From NCBI GenBank assembly GCA_023052935.1, contig CM041295.1, positions 22,881,806-22,945,805 of the forward strand: a DNA stretch of 64,000 nt, written 5' to 3'. How positions within the stretch are numbered: position 1 is the first letter of the stretch; each line of letters starts with the position of its first letter. Shown piece by piece: positions 34,915-48,124 of the stretch. The translations under genes were made by a program, and so were the position numbers. The stretch comes from Piezodorus guildinii (lineage: Eukaryota > Arthropoda > Insecta > Hemiptera > Pentatomidae). The notes beneath the pieces were generated by a model. It ran no database searches. It was not told where the DNA came from and saw only the letters and a list, made by a program, of their open reading frames with translations.

Positions 34915-35309
34915 CTGAAAAAACAAAACAAAAGATTTAATACAAATAAATAAAAGATCATTAAAAATATAATGATAATATTCTATGATTTAATCTATCG
35001 AGAAATAGATTTTCTTTCTTAACATATAGAGGAGAACCCGTAGAGGGCACTCTTTGAATAAATTTTATTTAATTGATAAACAACAAATAAAGAAGTATTT
35101 GTTAATCTAGGCTACTTTAAATTTGATATTTTCACACTTAATTTTCTTTTAATATTTATCCTGTTTGGAAATTGTTGCAGTAAATCTTCCAGAATGAGGC
35201 TAATGTACAGCTCCACGTTGTAGTTTTCCAATAATTATATTATACATGCTAAAATTATTATTATTTTTTTTAAAATATAACAAGCAATAAGAAATTGAAA
35301 AAAAAATAC

Positions 35310-35335
35310 ATATATATATATATATATATATATAG
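35310..35335. repeat. (AT)n microsatellite
   Basis: Short TA repeat after an A-rich run. Confidence 0.9.
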
Positions 35336-36186
35336 GGTGCCTGTCACTTGAATGGTAACCTATAAATATTATTAAAAAATACAACAGACATTTTTCTAGG
35401 AAAAGATGTTACAATATTCTAGCATCTAATTCAGAGAGTTCAAGTAATTTATTATAAATTAAATAACTTAATTATTTCATTTTTTCCCCCTCAAGCAGAT
35501 CTCATAATTCGGTAAGACAGCATCCCACAGTAAGGAGGTGAGAATGGTCAGACGTCCATCCTGGCTAAGTTCAATGGACTTCCTGACCAAATCACATAAA
35601 TTCACAAAATAATAGTCATGGATTCCTCTGTGACTAAACGCTCATTATCTGGAGCTAAATTAGTCCCCCATTTGGGAGATTATCGGAAATTATTTACAAC
35701 GTGGTTTTAGGTGGAATCATGTTATTATTAATCATACATTTTCATAATAAGAAATATCAGACAAAAAAATTAGAATAGAATAAGTTGTGTACACATTTAC
35801 TTTAAAAACAAAGAAAGAAGATTCCATTCACTGCCAGGAAGCAATGTACATCTTTAAATCATTAAAAAAAATATGTAATCAGCAATAATAATTCCAAGAG
35901 GTTTGCTTTAGTTTAAATCAAGGTAATTATCTTTTAACTGTTTTATTTCATTTAGTATCAGAGTATGCCATTAGAAGTTTGGTACATACTGATTAAGACT
36001 ATTATGAGGGTGAAACAATTTTGTTTTTAAAGTAAGGTGCTGATACGGGTAGAAGTGGAAACTATACAAGTACGTTAATGAAAACTGGTAAAGAGATAGG
36101 GCTTAAAATAAATTGAGGTCAAAGCTGGGAAACGCATGTTAGTTTTCAGTATCGAAATTATTCATCTTAGGGCTCTGGACTGGATG

Positions 36187-36385
36187 CTGTTAGTAGACAC
36201 TTGTGATAAAACTGGAGAGAGATGTCTGTGGATTCAAGCACTCTGGCCTCAGCCTTAGTTTACCTTTGGTCTTTTTGATTCAATTTTATTTACAGATCTA
36301 CAGTAGATGGCACCAGGTATAACATTACTAGTTTACATCATTCCTAATGGAATAAAAGCAGAATATTCCACTTACCCCAGTGACC
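36187..36385 (+). repeat. Dispersed repeat B, copy 2
   Basis: Counterpart of 15895-16090. It lies inside phosphatase intron 4. Confidence 0.65.
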
Positions 36386-36885
36386 CTCAAAATCCAGTTT
36401 TGAAGAATAGAGAGCTATACAATAGAAACAATTTAAACAAACCGAAATCCATGGAAACAAACAACCTCTAACAAACACTCGCCAACCTTTCTCAAAAGAA
36501 TAGGAATGTTTTTAAGAAACCAGATTATTAGTACAAACTATCAGCTTATACCAATGGGATTTGTATTTTCAGGATTCTACTGTACTATTATTAAAGCAGA
36601 GAATTGAGGTCATATCAATTGATTTATTAAACTTATAATATTCTATCTATACAAGATTTAAAAATACCAAATCATTGAATAATTTCAAGAATAAATCTTT
36701 AAAATTACTCCAATATAAACAAAAGCCATTTAGGGTCTTTTGAAAGCAATCAACAAACAAAATTTTTAATAAACAAACAAGTGATACACAAAAATTAATA
36801 TAATTTAAGGTCATAAATTATGTGTGTCATAGTTCAATTTTAAATAATAAGAAATTAAACTAAAGTAGCAACATATTGTACTTAC

Positions 36886-36988
36886 TTAGCGCTAAGGCCT
36901 CCACCAGGTGGCAGATCAGCAATTTTAACATCACCTAAATATCCTAGAACTTGTCTAAAGCCCATGTCTAGTTTATTGCTAACGACTT
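36886..36988 (-). CDS. PPM1: PPM1-type phosphatase, exon 4
   Basis: Phase 1 in, phase 2 out. Codes EVVSNKLDMGFRQVLGYL, then GDVKIADLPPGGGLSAK. LPPGGGL before a basic residue is diagnostic of the C-terminal helical extension of PPM1A/PPM1B, absent from bacterial or plant PP2C. Acceptor follows a long T tract; donor GTAAGT is consensus. Confidence 0.93.
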
Positions 36989-37638
36989 CTAAAAAAAAAA
37001 AAAAAACACAAAGAATTGTTAAAATGTAATTCTACAACAGTTTTGATACAAATTACATGGCTTTACCAATATTTGACAATGACTTATTAAAGCAAAATCA
37101 ATGAACTGCATGCATTAAAAATGAAAAAGTTCATATTACTGTTACTGAGTATAACTAATTGATTCAAGATGAAAATATATTTAACCTTCAGTAGTAAGAA
37201 ACAAATTTGTAAACATATCAGATTTCATCTTCTAAACTCATTCCTTAAGTTGGGTTATTACATACGCATGGGAAAAGAATCTGTAAATGGTTCAAATTTC
37301 AAAATATTGAGGGAAAAAAATCTGTACTATATTTGCAAGGAGGTGATTTGGCTAATATCAAGCTCAACCACCATTTTTCTCCTGATTAAGGATAATCATT
37401 TAATGAAAGTTGGGTGAATTTCAAGAGGGTCTTTTAACTTCTAATCCATGACTCATATGACAGAAAAAACACTTATCCTGTCACACTTGGACTCAAAACA
37501 GAGACCTTGAGATTATTATTACAGTGACAAACTTGATTCAAACTTCATTGAGCTGTCTTACTTTGAATGAAACATTGAAACCCAAATTTAAAATACTGAA
37601 ATTACAATTATATAATTACAATAACAAAATTTACCAAC

Positions 37639-37756
37639 CTCTAACTAAAGATTCTATATTTTTGTTTAAAGCTTGATCACGTTCTATTGCTTCTTGAGAT
37701 GGTTTAGGAGCTGCTGGAAACGTAACAAGTACAATGCTCATATTATCACGACTTCC
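37639..37756 (-). CDS. PPM1: PPM1-type phosphatase, exon 3
   Basis: Phase 0 in, phase 1 out. Codes GSRDNMSIVLVTFPAAPKPS, then QEAIERDQALNKNIESLVR. GSRDNMS carries the last metal-binding aspartate (about residue 275, equivalent to Asp282 of human PPM1A) and ends the catalytic domain; the rest is the start of the C-terminal helical extension. Donor is GTTGGT at 37638, weaker than average. Confidence 0.95.
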
Positions 37757-38279
37757 CTGTTATAAAAAAATAGTGTATTAAGATTTAAGATCAAAGTAAA
37801 GATAATCAAATTATTTGCCAATTAACATGTCCACACTTTATCTATACATTGCTTTAAACATATTAACAACTGACTTAATTTTACACTGCCTAATATACTG
37901 TTATTCTAAATATGATCAAATTGCCTTCTGAACAGAATGTTATGACAAACATCAAATGACAACTTTAAACTATGAATTAGCTATAAAAATTCATTTTATT
38001 AATTTAGCTCATTAATGAACTCATACATCTTATCTGCCTCCATTAACAAATCATAACTCTCTCCCCTCTCCTTTTAACTGCTTTTCAATTCCATCATTTA
38101 ACTTCAATTTTTATTTGTCCTACATACCTCTAACTGACATTACTTCATATGTAATAAAATCTCATACCAACTCTTAAGTTTTTGATGGAATACCAATCAA
38201 ATCATTATAAGTATACCTCCTTAAATTCTACTAGTTCTCTTAATATATATTCTTTTTTTTTCTATAAATTCAGGATTTC

Positions 38280-38625
38280 CTACCTCCTCGATAAAACCTA
38301 AGTCTGCCCTATTAACAAAAATTTCAACCTTAAATCTTTTAAAGACTATAGACCCCCCATCTCATCAATTCTCTTAAACCTCTACAAAAACATCTAGAAA
38401 GAATAATACAACCACCAATATCTGATTTCCTTGATAAAACTAAACTACTTGATCTCTAATCTGCATTCCAATCCAGCTTGTCCGCAAAATCCATTTTCTT
38501 CAAAATCACCAGGAACATACATTCTACTATAGATGAAAATAATCAACTGTATTAATACTGGACTTCATTAAAGCTTTCGATTACCTGGACCATTCTATCC
38601 AGTTTACCAGACTAAAAGCACTTTC
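38280..38625 (+). pseudogene. LINE RT fragment (Jockey/CR1-like, early palm)
   Basis: In phosphatase intron 2. NFNLKSFKDYRPPISSIL is the YRPISLL-type RT start, and LDFIKAFDYLDHSIQFTRL is the palm A motif (D..KAFD..DH). The two are in different frames with several stops, so it is dead. It ends just before the next LINE piece. Confidence 0.75.
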
Positions 38626-38734
38626 CTTTCTTTTCCAAAGCCCCTTGTCTTAATTTTTCTTTTGCAATTGTACAGAATGTTGTCATGTTGTACATGTTGT
38701 CAAACATTCTTTTTGAGAGACTCACTCCCCATCC

Positions 38735-39955
38735 TGAAAGAGAGGTAGGCAACTACTAGGCTGGATTCAAAAGGGGTCGATCAATCACGGACCAGATCTT
38801 CTCCATGAGAATAATTCTGGGAAGAGCAAATGAAATACAGGATGACTACACACCACCTTTTTCTGAATTTCAAGGCTGCGTATGATAAAGTAACCCGACA
38901 CAAGCTCTACCAGGTGCTAGAACAAATGAACATATCCAGAAAGTTGATTAATTTGGTGAGAATGATCATGTTAGACACTAACAGTGTAGTTGGCGTCGGA
39001 TCTGACTTCTCCAAACCTATCAATAAGAATAGCGGCTTGAAACAGGGTGACACCTTTTGCTTGTCTTATATTTAATTTGATGGTGGATAGAATAGTTTGT
39101 CGGTCAGGAATCCAAACGTGGACCACCTTATCAACAGTACGGTCCAGTAATTGGGATACGCAGATGACTTTGACATAGCTGCCAGATCTAAGCAGGCCCT
39201 ACAAATTCCTTTTAGCACATAAAATCATGCGTTCCTTGCTCATAAACAAGAAAAGATCTTGACTTGGTCATCAATGAAGCCAAAACAATGTATTTATGAA
39301 TCGGACCAAAAGAAGTAGGGACAGGATTTTTCAAGTTGTGCAGTACAGATCTGAGTGAGTGCCAAGTTTCATATACCTGGGCTCAGAAATAAACACTCAA
39401 AATGACCAATCACAAAAGATCAATCCAAGAATTGCTGCAGTCAATCAGAGCTATTTTGAGCTAGCAAAATACTTCAAAAGCAGGCACCTCTCAAACAAGA
39501 CCAAGATAGGCTTATTTAGACTATATAAGCCCCTTCACCAGAGCCAGAGAGAATTTGCTTCATATGTTAAAGCAGAAAATATTGAGAAGAATTTTTGGCC
39601 CAGTTGAAGAGGGAGATACCAGGAAAAGGAGGAATAACCAGGAACTCTCAAGGCTGTATAGCCATCCTGATATCATTAAGTGGATCGAGATTGTGAGACT
39701 CGGACGGGCGGTGATGAAGGAAGACGAGATTCACAAGAAGACATTGGTCAAGGAACTTCACGGCAAACGAAGAGTGGATAGGCCGAATGTGAGGTGGACT
39801 GACTCCTCACAGCGGACGCATGTGCGCTCCTAGGTGCTAGGAGCTGGAGAGATGCAGCAACAGATTGAGCCAACTGCCAGAAGCTTTTAGAGGAGGCCTT
39901 GACCAGTTAACGGATTGTTGTGCCAATGATGTATGTATATAAAGTTCTTCTACAG
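38735..39955 (+). pseudogene. RTE-like endonuclease/RT LINE, RT to C-terminus
   Basis: AGFKRGRSITDQIFSMR opens the RT homology. Then come FLNFKAAYDKVTRHKLYQVL (palm A), NSGLKQGD (the G..QGD turn), a damaged LGYADDFDIAA (YADD box), then FIYLGSEIN, NPRIAAVNQS and KTKIGLFRLYK in one frame. Next is IFGPVEEGDTRKRRNNQEL, HGKRRVDRPNVRWTD and a final LLEEALTS. The frame is broken repeatedly. It ends in ATGATGTATGTATAT at about 39945. The 12.2 kb fragment shares this 3' end. Inactive. Confidence 0.88.
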
Positions 39956-40129
39956 CTAATCAACAAACCAAATGATTCTTCTTTTAATTACACTCATCTC
40001 ACTTTGATCTAACAGCAAATAAACCAGCTCCCCTAATAAGATAGAATTCTAACAAAGCTAAATGGAATACCTACATTGATCTCACGAGAACAAGTTCGTA
40101 TTAATTTAACATAGAAAAATTATAACAAA

Positions 40130-41010
40130 TCTGACCAGTGCTTTTCCTCAGCCCTGATAAAAGTAGTAAAGGAAAGCATGCCAAGAGGTTGCATAAAACT
40201 GTACAACCCATACCAGACCCTCCCTCTAATCTATGTTCAAAGAGAAAAGCTGGAAAAAGATATTTCGCACTGATGAAAGCGGCAGACAGAGAACTTTTCT
40301 CACAAAATTAAGGGAAGCAACTGCTGAGCTACGCAATAAGACTCAGAAATCTAAAAATAAGATCTGATATAAAAAAAGAATTCTCAACATGGATAGGATG
40401 TGAAGGAAGCCCTAGAAATGGGCTAACTAATTATCTAGAGACAAAAACAAATACAGCATAGTGGTTAAAGAAAACAATGGAAATCTTATCCCTGTAAAAG
40501 CACAGGAGATATACTCATTGACCATTTATAGCCTGAGTATTATTAAAAATATTAGTCACACAAAAGGGAAAAAAAAAGAGTAAAGAAGAGAGTAAATTAA
40601 ATCCAAAAAGAGTAGCTCGATCAACCATTTACCATGGTATCCTGGACAAGTTTTCATAAATCTGGGGCTCCAATCTAAGAAACATCTCCTAAAGATCTTC
40701 AACACCAACTGGAAGATGAGAAAAGTACCTGAGACCTGAAAGAGTGGAGAAATTGCCCCAATACCCAAAGAACAACAGAACTAAACTAAACAAAAAAATT
40801 AACTTTAACAGCTGCCGTACTCTCATCCTTCTTAGTTGTATTGGGGAAATTACTAAAAAAGACTTGTTAACAACTTTATTATCTGGTTTCTTGGGAAAAA
40901 ATCACCTCATGTTCCTGATCTTATGAACTTCCCCACATGTTGCTTAACTGCAGACCAAATCACCTACATTGCACAAGAAATAGAGGATGGTCTTCAAAAG
41001 TAGCAGCACA
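40130..41010 (+). pseudogene. LINE fragment (N-terminal RT region)
   Basis: About 0.9 kb of decayed coding sequence. The clearest parts are HLLKIFNTNWKMRKVPET, KSGEIAPIPKEQQN (the W..G.V.PI.K motif) and DQITYIAQEIEDGLQK (the T.DQ..Y..Q.I..GFQ motif), with many stops between. Upstream, KLYNPYQTLP and related frames fit the spacer between endonuclease and RT. The palm and catalytic box are not found. Same intron as the other three LINE pieces. Confidence 0.7.
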
Positions 41011-41984
41011 TGCTAGAAATTGAGGGTTTATCTGGAAACGGAGGGAGGGTGAATATGGTACAATCAACTGCTGTAGAAAACAGCCTCTCTGCCTTGAAAC
41101 TGATTTCTCTAAAGGTAAGGATTTCTCTCTCTCTTTTTTTTTTTTTTTGTTTTTTAGAATAGAAAAGAAATTTTATTCTGGGACTTTTCCCCTTAAGAGT
41201 AACATGAAATTTACAAGTAAAGGTAGCACATCTGGCCAGAAAACATTAGATAGATAAAATTATGTACATAGGTAAAAAGAGGTAGAGAAAGAAATTTATA
41301 TAAATGTATGTAAATACACACACCTATGTACCAAAGAAAAGAAAAAGCATATAAAAGTAAAGTAAATAAATACAGTAAATGGAAAGTAAAAAACAACTCT
41401 TACCATCCATGGAATCAAAACCAAGAAGATTATTCCTAGAGAAACTTTAACAACTATCTACTTGAAAGATAGGTGGACTCGGGTATATACTGATAGAATA
41501 GCCACAAATACAACAATAAAAGCCGAAGCCTCTATTCCTATGTGACTATTATCTACATAATTAATATTTGTTAATGTAGTATTTTGGTGACAAATTCAGT
41601 ACCGTTTATTAGAACAAGTTAGTTATTCTTAAGGGAATTAATCCCAATATGATGTTATATTTCAATTCATAATTTTTTAGATGGGCTATATAGAATAAAC
41701 TCATAGAAGAAATAAAGATTAGTTGGAAATTTAAAATGTATTCTTGATTACAATCAAAGTTATTGCTTTTTTACAAGAGATAATATTTTTTAAAACTATA
41801 AATAATTTTAATTTAATGAGAAAAACATAAATCAGAACATAATTATAGGATTTCCAAATAACCTAAAAGAAATTATTAAGAATAACATTTCATTTACTAA
41901 AATTCTTCTTCGTGTTGTGATTTTAGATGTTATTGAACTGTCAAACAATCAGATTATTGATTAAAACAGAACTCTCTAGATCTC

Positions 41985-42705
41985 ATTCACCGCCGACATT
42001 CCTACCTCTCCCAAGAACTTCCTGGCAAAATTTCCACATGACATAACTATCTTATCATCTGCCAGATCCTGTAATGGCATTCACAAATATCCAATCACAT
42101 CTCTCTCTGATTTAACAGGGGTGCAATAATTACCATTTCAAAGTCAATGATACAAAATTCATGCATGTCACATTTACCCTTAGATCCTTCCCGTCAGTTT
42201 ATTTTATCCCCATTCCGCCTCCCTTTTTGGACACAGTCAGGTATCTTGGTTTCCTCTAAGACAAGACACTGACATGGAACCCATAAACTAGACAAGAGGT
42301 TAATCGACAATATAGTCAGCAATATAGGATATGTCTACTAAATAGGAAATCAAATCACTCAATGGACAACAAACTATCAATTTACAAGACTATCCTAAAA
42401 CCCATTTGGACCTATAGAATTGAACTTGGCTAAATTTTTGAACATCAAACATACCCAATCCTTTCAGTCTAAAGTCCTTAGAACAATAATCAATGCTCCC
42501 TATTATGTTACAAACATGACCTTACATCATGACCTCAAGATACCTTATGTCATTGACCTCATCCCATCTAAATTCTCAACCTTCCACCAGAATCTAACTC
42601 ACCTTCCTAATCCCTTGACACAACCCTCATCTAGCTTCAACTATCCCTGTAACCCACTAAGCTGAGAGATCTCTTGCAATGCCTGTGGAGCGCTGGCAAT
42701 GGTCA
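41985..42705 (+). pseudogene. Jockey-clade LINE, RT C-terminal half, decayed
   Basis: Nucleotide likeness to 3390-3670 is obvious (TTCACCGC.GA.AT, CCTGGCAA, ATCCTGTAATGGCAT, TCCAATCACATCTC, AAAGTCAATGA). The YXDD box is degraded. Further on, SFQSKVLRTIINAPYYVTN and HHDLKIPYV are the conserved thumb and C-terminal motif of Jockey elements (QSK.LR.I..AP.Y..N). Multiple stops. Same family as the 3.1 kb fragment, but covering more of the 3' half. Confidence 0.85.
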
Positions 42706-43670
42706 GCTTCTCCGCTCATGTCCTGAAAGTACGTGGCTCTAGCGCCCTCACTTGGTTTCCAGTGGCATACAAGACCAAAGATGCAGCTGAATGAGAGGTG
42801 CTAGTATCTCCTGAGATTATGCCTTGACATCCACTAATGGTTGTGAGGGTTTGATTTGGAGCTTCCAGGGACATTGTGTGAATATTTTTTACAGGTATGA
42901 ATGTGGCCAAGGTTATGATTATTACTATCTTCTTTTTATATATATTCTCCTTGGTATTTATTTATTTTGGTTCATTTTGTACATATGGAATGAATGATTT
43001 CTTATAGCTTTAATACTTATTGACCTAGAGTGTGGTAGTTATATTATTTCTTAATAAATTTTAAAAAATAAATAAAATTAAAACAGAAAGTTAACATATT
43101 ACATTAAACATTAAGTTAACTATTCTGTCATAGCTGTATAAAATCATGTATTTTAATTCTCCTTTTTTGTAAAGAGAAGTAACAACTGGAGAATTGGGAT
43201 TAAGGCTTTTAGTGGAGCACCCAGGGTTTTGACGTCGGAAAATGGTTACAGTGAATGAATTTTTTTAGCTGAGGTGGCGTTTTTTACTTTATACTAAAAC
43301 TTGCAAAGTTTACCAAACATTTTTTTGTGCTTTAAATTTTTTCATTATTAAATTGAAAAAAGTTACAAAATTAATATTCCAGCATATAATTGAACTTCAA
43401 TAGCATTTTTTTTATGTATACGTCGAATAGGTATAGAAAATCACCTTTTGGAGAAACCTGTGTTTATGAAGGGCCATAGAGACCTTGGACAGGTAGTAAA
43501 ACGTGAACGGGGAGGTTAGTCCATGAGCCACCAACAACGAAAAATGCAACCCATTTTACCAAAATTTTTAGTATGTTATATGCAAAGCATCTATCATAGT
43601 AAAGCAAAAAATACACGTCTGCCAACTCAACACGGATGGATTAAAAATGGCGGTCATTCAAAAAGGGAAT

Positions 43671-44160
43671 ATCACTCTTTCCTAACATAATTATGGTTAC
43701 TATCATAGAAACAGCTCATTCTATGAGGATAATTACTATTAAGTAAATCATCAAGTATTTAATAACCTTTCATTTGAGTGGTAAAAGACATTTGTATGTT
43801 TAATATTCATCAATATAGAGGTATTAAAAAAAATAAAATAATTTTGCGAAAAACAAGAAACAACTCTTTTCTAACATTATTATAGCTACTATCATGAAAA
43901 CCGCTCATTCTATGAGGATAATTGATATAAAAATATAGAAAATTAAATCATCTTTAATTTGAGTTGTTAAACACGTCCGAATGACTAATATTTGTAGAGA
44001 TAGGGGTCTTACAGAAAAAACGGAAACTACTTATTTTTGTCATTAATTTGGTTTATATCATGAAAACGGCTGCTCCTGCTGATAATTGCTGCTCAAACAA
44101 GATAATTTCCATCACCTTTGCATATTACTTTGGCTGTAATGTTTCATAGAAAATTTTGAT
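43671..44160. repeat. About 185-bp tandem array, three diverging units
   Basis: Units at about 43671-43855, 43856-44030 and 44031-44160 share ACTCTTT.CTAACAT, TATCAT.(A)GAAA.CGCTCATTC, TATGAGGATAATT, a TTTGAGT(G/T)GT.AA block and a closing GAAAAAC(A/G)..AA. The third is the most divergent and shortest. Located in phosphatase intron 2. Possibly part of a larger unrecognised element reaching back to about 43190. Confidence 0.7.
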
Positions 44161-45107
44161 CGAAAAAAAGTAATAAATATTTGTCATTCTTTAGGCTTTT
44201 GTGCTTCATACAAAGATGTTATACGAAATTTTACATCTGCAAATTTTACATCTCCATCAAAATAAAACCTGGCAGTTTTGTTCAATTCGTGCCTTATAAA
44301 TGAAGAGTGGTTTATATTGTAGGGTAGCATGTTTACAGTGCAACAGAAATAGTTGCCTTAATACTTTACCTACCATTAAAATAACTGAAGTGGGAGAGAA
44401 TATTTGATGCAGATCAATGATGTAAAATCCCTAAATAAACCAAAATTCTATTTTAAATGTTACTTTTTTTTTTTCGATTATCCTTGAATTACTCCATTTT
44501 CCCACTTATGCTTATGTAAAAACATAAATTAACTTAATTTTGATATAAAAATTAAAAAACACTTTGCAGCCTAATATACCTCGTACTATTAGAATTATTA
44601 TAATTATCCTTTTTTTTTTTTAATCCAAAGCACAAATTTTCAAAAGGTAAACGTTTTTATTTATGTTATTAGCTGAACGTTCCAATTTATAATTTATTTT
44701 TTCATCCACTGTAACAAAAGTCCAAGGTTTGTATGATTTTTACACTCCAGGGCTCCACTGTTTCCTATACTAAAATAACACCAAGAGGAAAGAAATAAAA
44801 AAAACCACCGAACTGAGCCTCCTCTAAACAGATTAAGCTTTAAAAAAAAAAAAAAAAGAGAGAAATTAAAAAAGAATAAAAAACAACAATAAACATTTTT
44901 ATAAGTAAATATACATATGTACTTTGTGTAAATAATATTTTATATTTATCTGTTATGAAGCTAATTATTAATCTGTAAATTGCTAGATAAAATATTCATA
45001 AATTAACATTTTTATTAATAGCCAGAAGCCATCATAAATGATTACTAGAAAAGGTTCCTATTGTAATGACTTACAATACATTAAAATAATGGAATTAAAT
45101 ATTATAC
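44161..45107 (-). other. Phosphatase intron 2, right-hand part
   Basis: AT-rich intronic DNA with T and A homopolymers; no element recognised. Confidence 0.6.
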
Positions 45108-45269
45108 CTTATACAGACAAGTGTCTATAACTTGATTAGTAATAGCCTCTAGATCATCAGTCAGCAACAACAAAGATCGTATGTAGTCGCAAACATCTTC
45201 ATTAGACATAACATCCCAAATCCCATCACATGCTAAGACCAAAAATTCATCATTTTCTTCATCTCTATC
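45108..45269 (-). CDS. PPM1: PPM1-type phosphatase, exon 2
   Basis: Exactly 54 codons, phase 0 at both ends. Codes [20 protein letters not shown], then [12 protein letters not shown], then [29 protein letters not shown] is the PP2C motif with a metal-binding Asp (about residue 232, equivalent to Asp239 of human PPM1A). Donor is GTATAA. Confidence 0.95.
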
Positions 45270-47425
45270 CTTTAATTAAACCAAATATATTGATTAGGCA
45301 TAACAAATAAAATTAACAGAGATATGTTGAATGAATAAGCAGAATTATGTTACAAAATACTTTTTTTTAATGATATAGGTCAATAATTTTATTTATTGTT
45401 GTACAAGCTTCTCGGTGTGCAAATTATGTCCGTGACCACTTATTGCTTAAACAATCATACAACAATTTGTTAAAGTTAACTTTCCTATTTAATTTTGTTT
45501 CTCACAATTAACTGCATTTAAATTTGGAACACGATAAACCATCATTTACCAAGTGAGTATTCATAAGTTAAATACTTTATGGAATTTCAAGTAGGGAACT
45601 GACTTGGAACTAACTTTAACTCTTAGAACTTACTTTTAACCTAGAAATTAAAACAAAAATTATCAAATATATTGATTATGTGGCAAATATTTCTTTTCCT
45701 CAAGAAAAATTAACAGAAAAGGTACCATTTGGAAATGTTGAATTATACAATATAGATGCGACTAACATGTTTATTAAAACAGGTGTGTATATATATATAA
45801 TTTTTTTTTTTAATTTATATTTACAATTGCATAAAAAAATACAACTAGCAAATGTGGAAAGTAATAATTGGCTTGATAAACTTAACAGTAGCACTTCAAT
45901 TATAAATTAATTAAAACCAGAATTTTTATAACAATAATCCAAGTGCACAAATGGATTCTATGGCAATGAGAATATAACCATATGATGTATCATTTAATAT
46001 AAATCTCAACAGATATTATAGTAAATAAAATAAATGAACTGATGTTATATTTCTTATGAACAGCTATATTTGCCATTTGATGCTAGGCATCTGATGATCA
46101 GTTATGTACTATTATGCAATTTTATTTATGGTATTTAAAATTATGTACGAACAAGGGCTGATGATTCAAACTTTTTGGGAGTATGTACAGTCTTATATGT
46201 TCGCTATTATGACTATATTAATAATAGGATTAGCAATACCACCTATCTCTGCCTACACAATTTAATCATATGATTAGCATCCAGGACGAAATCCCTGAGC
46301 TACGAATTAAAATCATCCTCCCACCTACGCCTTGGCTTACCTCTTGATCACTAACCAGCCAGTGAAGTTTTCAATATACCCTCAACTCTGTATACAATGT
46401 TAGACAATTGAAATTTATGAATGAAAGGTCATTAATTTATTTTGCAGTTCATGACTATTTTTCGTAATGTAGTGACGTCCAGAAACAGTCACCCATGAGG
46501 TATGAAACTTATAACATTTTTTTGATGAGGAAGAAGCCTTGATGTTAGGGGTTCTAACCCTTACTGGGCTTTCTACTAATTTCTAAATTATTAATTATAC
46601 ATCTATGATATATTAATATAAATTAATAACAACTTTTTTTTCAACATTTTATTATTTAATCATTTCAAATCAATTATTCAATAAAGTTATAAGTACTTAG
46701 CCATTTCTTTTCAATTATTTTAGCTAATTTTTTCACAGGCTCCACTAGTATTTATTATTTTTAAAGGAAAGTTTCCATTGCGCACCATTATATATTTTTT
46801 ATATATTTCTTAACATTAAAATGTTTTATACAAGACCTCCCAGGTATAAGAAAAAAAAACACTGTAAATTTATCAGAACAATTCTGAAAATAATTAAATA
46901 AAACTGAAAGCCCCATTCAACAGGCACAAGACAAATTCTATTGGGATTTTTAAGGAAATTTAGTCAAGCAAATTTAACAGTTTTAGTAATTTTCGATTCC
47001 TTAACAACAAACGTGATTTACTTACAAAAAAACAAAATGCTATCAAGTTTAGATGGTGAATTGCTCAAGTGAAATTCAATTAGGATATAGTTTCTTCACC
47101 GCTACCACTTTTTGGATAAAGCACAAATGTGTTTCAGCCCAATAAACAATCATACCTGAAGATAGTAAACTAGGCCAAAATATAGTTGTGCATTGTAAAT
47201 AAAATGAATCACTTCAGATATTTCCCATGTCTAGCATGTGCATAAACATACTTCAAATGAACTAACCACCAGAAAATTAGAAGAATAACATGGCAATTGA
47301 TTAGAACAAATTAAAAATTAACCTTTAAAATGGCAATGATTATTAATAATGTAGGTGTATTATTCAAAAAATGTATATTAACCAGATACCTAAACATTTA
47401 GAATTAAGTAGAAATGTTCATATAC
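45270..47425 (-). other. Phosphatase intron 1
   Basis: About 2.2 kb between exon 1 and exon 2. Slightly GC-richer patches near 46140-46340 and 47090-47260 hold no recognised element. Confidence 0.7.
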
Positions 47426-48076
47426 CTGCACAAAAACTTCTGGTTCAGGAGACACAAGCTGCTCACATGGTCCTCGTCCTTCTACACTTTTATATTCGTA
47501 ATCGCCTAAGGCTCGGGATACAGCAAGTGATCCATTGACCCTTTGGATCATAACTGTTCCACCAGCATTTTGTATCCTTTCTTTTTCACTAGGCAATATA
47601 GGTTTATGGTCACGAGTTGAAAACGTAGGCTTGCCAGACCTACAAAGCACAGCTCTGGAATCACCACAGTTAGCAATGTAAAAATGTTTAGGAGACACAA
47701 GAGCACAAACAGCAGTAGAACCAGCTTTATCTTTCCCACATGCGAATTCCGGTTTAGCTCTTAAACTATTGTCAAGCTTAAGAAAACCTGTGCGAATTCC
47801 TTGTGGGAAGTCCGATTCTTTGAACTCTTCACTGCTAATGATACAGTCTAACAATTCATCTGCACAATGTGAAGACACCGTTGCACCTGCATGTCCATCG
47901 AAAACGGCAAAGAAAGACCAATCATTTAAATGTTCTCCTAAACCAGTTCTCACATGATGAGCATCTTCCATTTCCACCCTCCAGCCTTGCATACTAGCAA
48001 CACCATACCGCAATCCATTTCCACATCCATGTTCATTGTGTTTATCTGTCTTAGGTTTATCTAAAAACGTTCCCAT
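47426..48076 (-). CDS. PPM1: PPM1A/PPM1B-type Ser/Thr phosphatase, exon 1 (catalytic core)
   Basis: Mn/Mg-dependent protein Ser/Thr phosphatase (PP2C family), cytosolic and membrane-associated, acting on stress-kinase, Smad or similar signalling substrates in relatives. This exon gives residues 1-217. The [10 protein letters not shown] start matches the PPM1A/PPM1B N-terminus, with Gly2 the usual myristoylation site. Metal and phosphate ligands are in place: Arg33, Glu37 and Asp38 ([10 protein letters not shown]), Asp60-Gly61-His62 (FDGHAG), then [30 protein letters not shown] and SPEPEVFVQ. The loop before GIRTGF is about seven residues shorter than in human PPM1A. ATG at 48076 is chosen by family match; an AG at 48125 suggests a spliced 5' UTR exon upstream. 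Predicted total 368 residues over six exons. Some residues differ, but none of the catalytic ones. Confidence 0.96.
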
Positions 48077-48124
48077 TTTTCTTTTACAAAGTTTACTACT
48101 TGGTTTCTTTGGACATTTTGATAC
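48077..48124 (-). other. PPM1: Phosphatase 5' UTR part of the first coding exon
   Basis: The frame is open through here but lies upstream of the conserved MGTF start. It begins right after a CAG acceptor (TTTCAG at 48125-48126), so at least one untranslated exon should lie farther right (>48.2 kb); I could not locate it. Confidence 0.6.
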
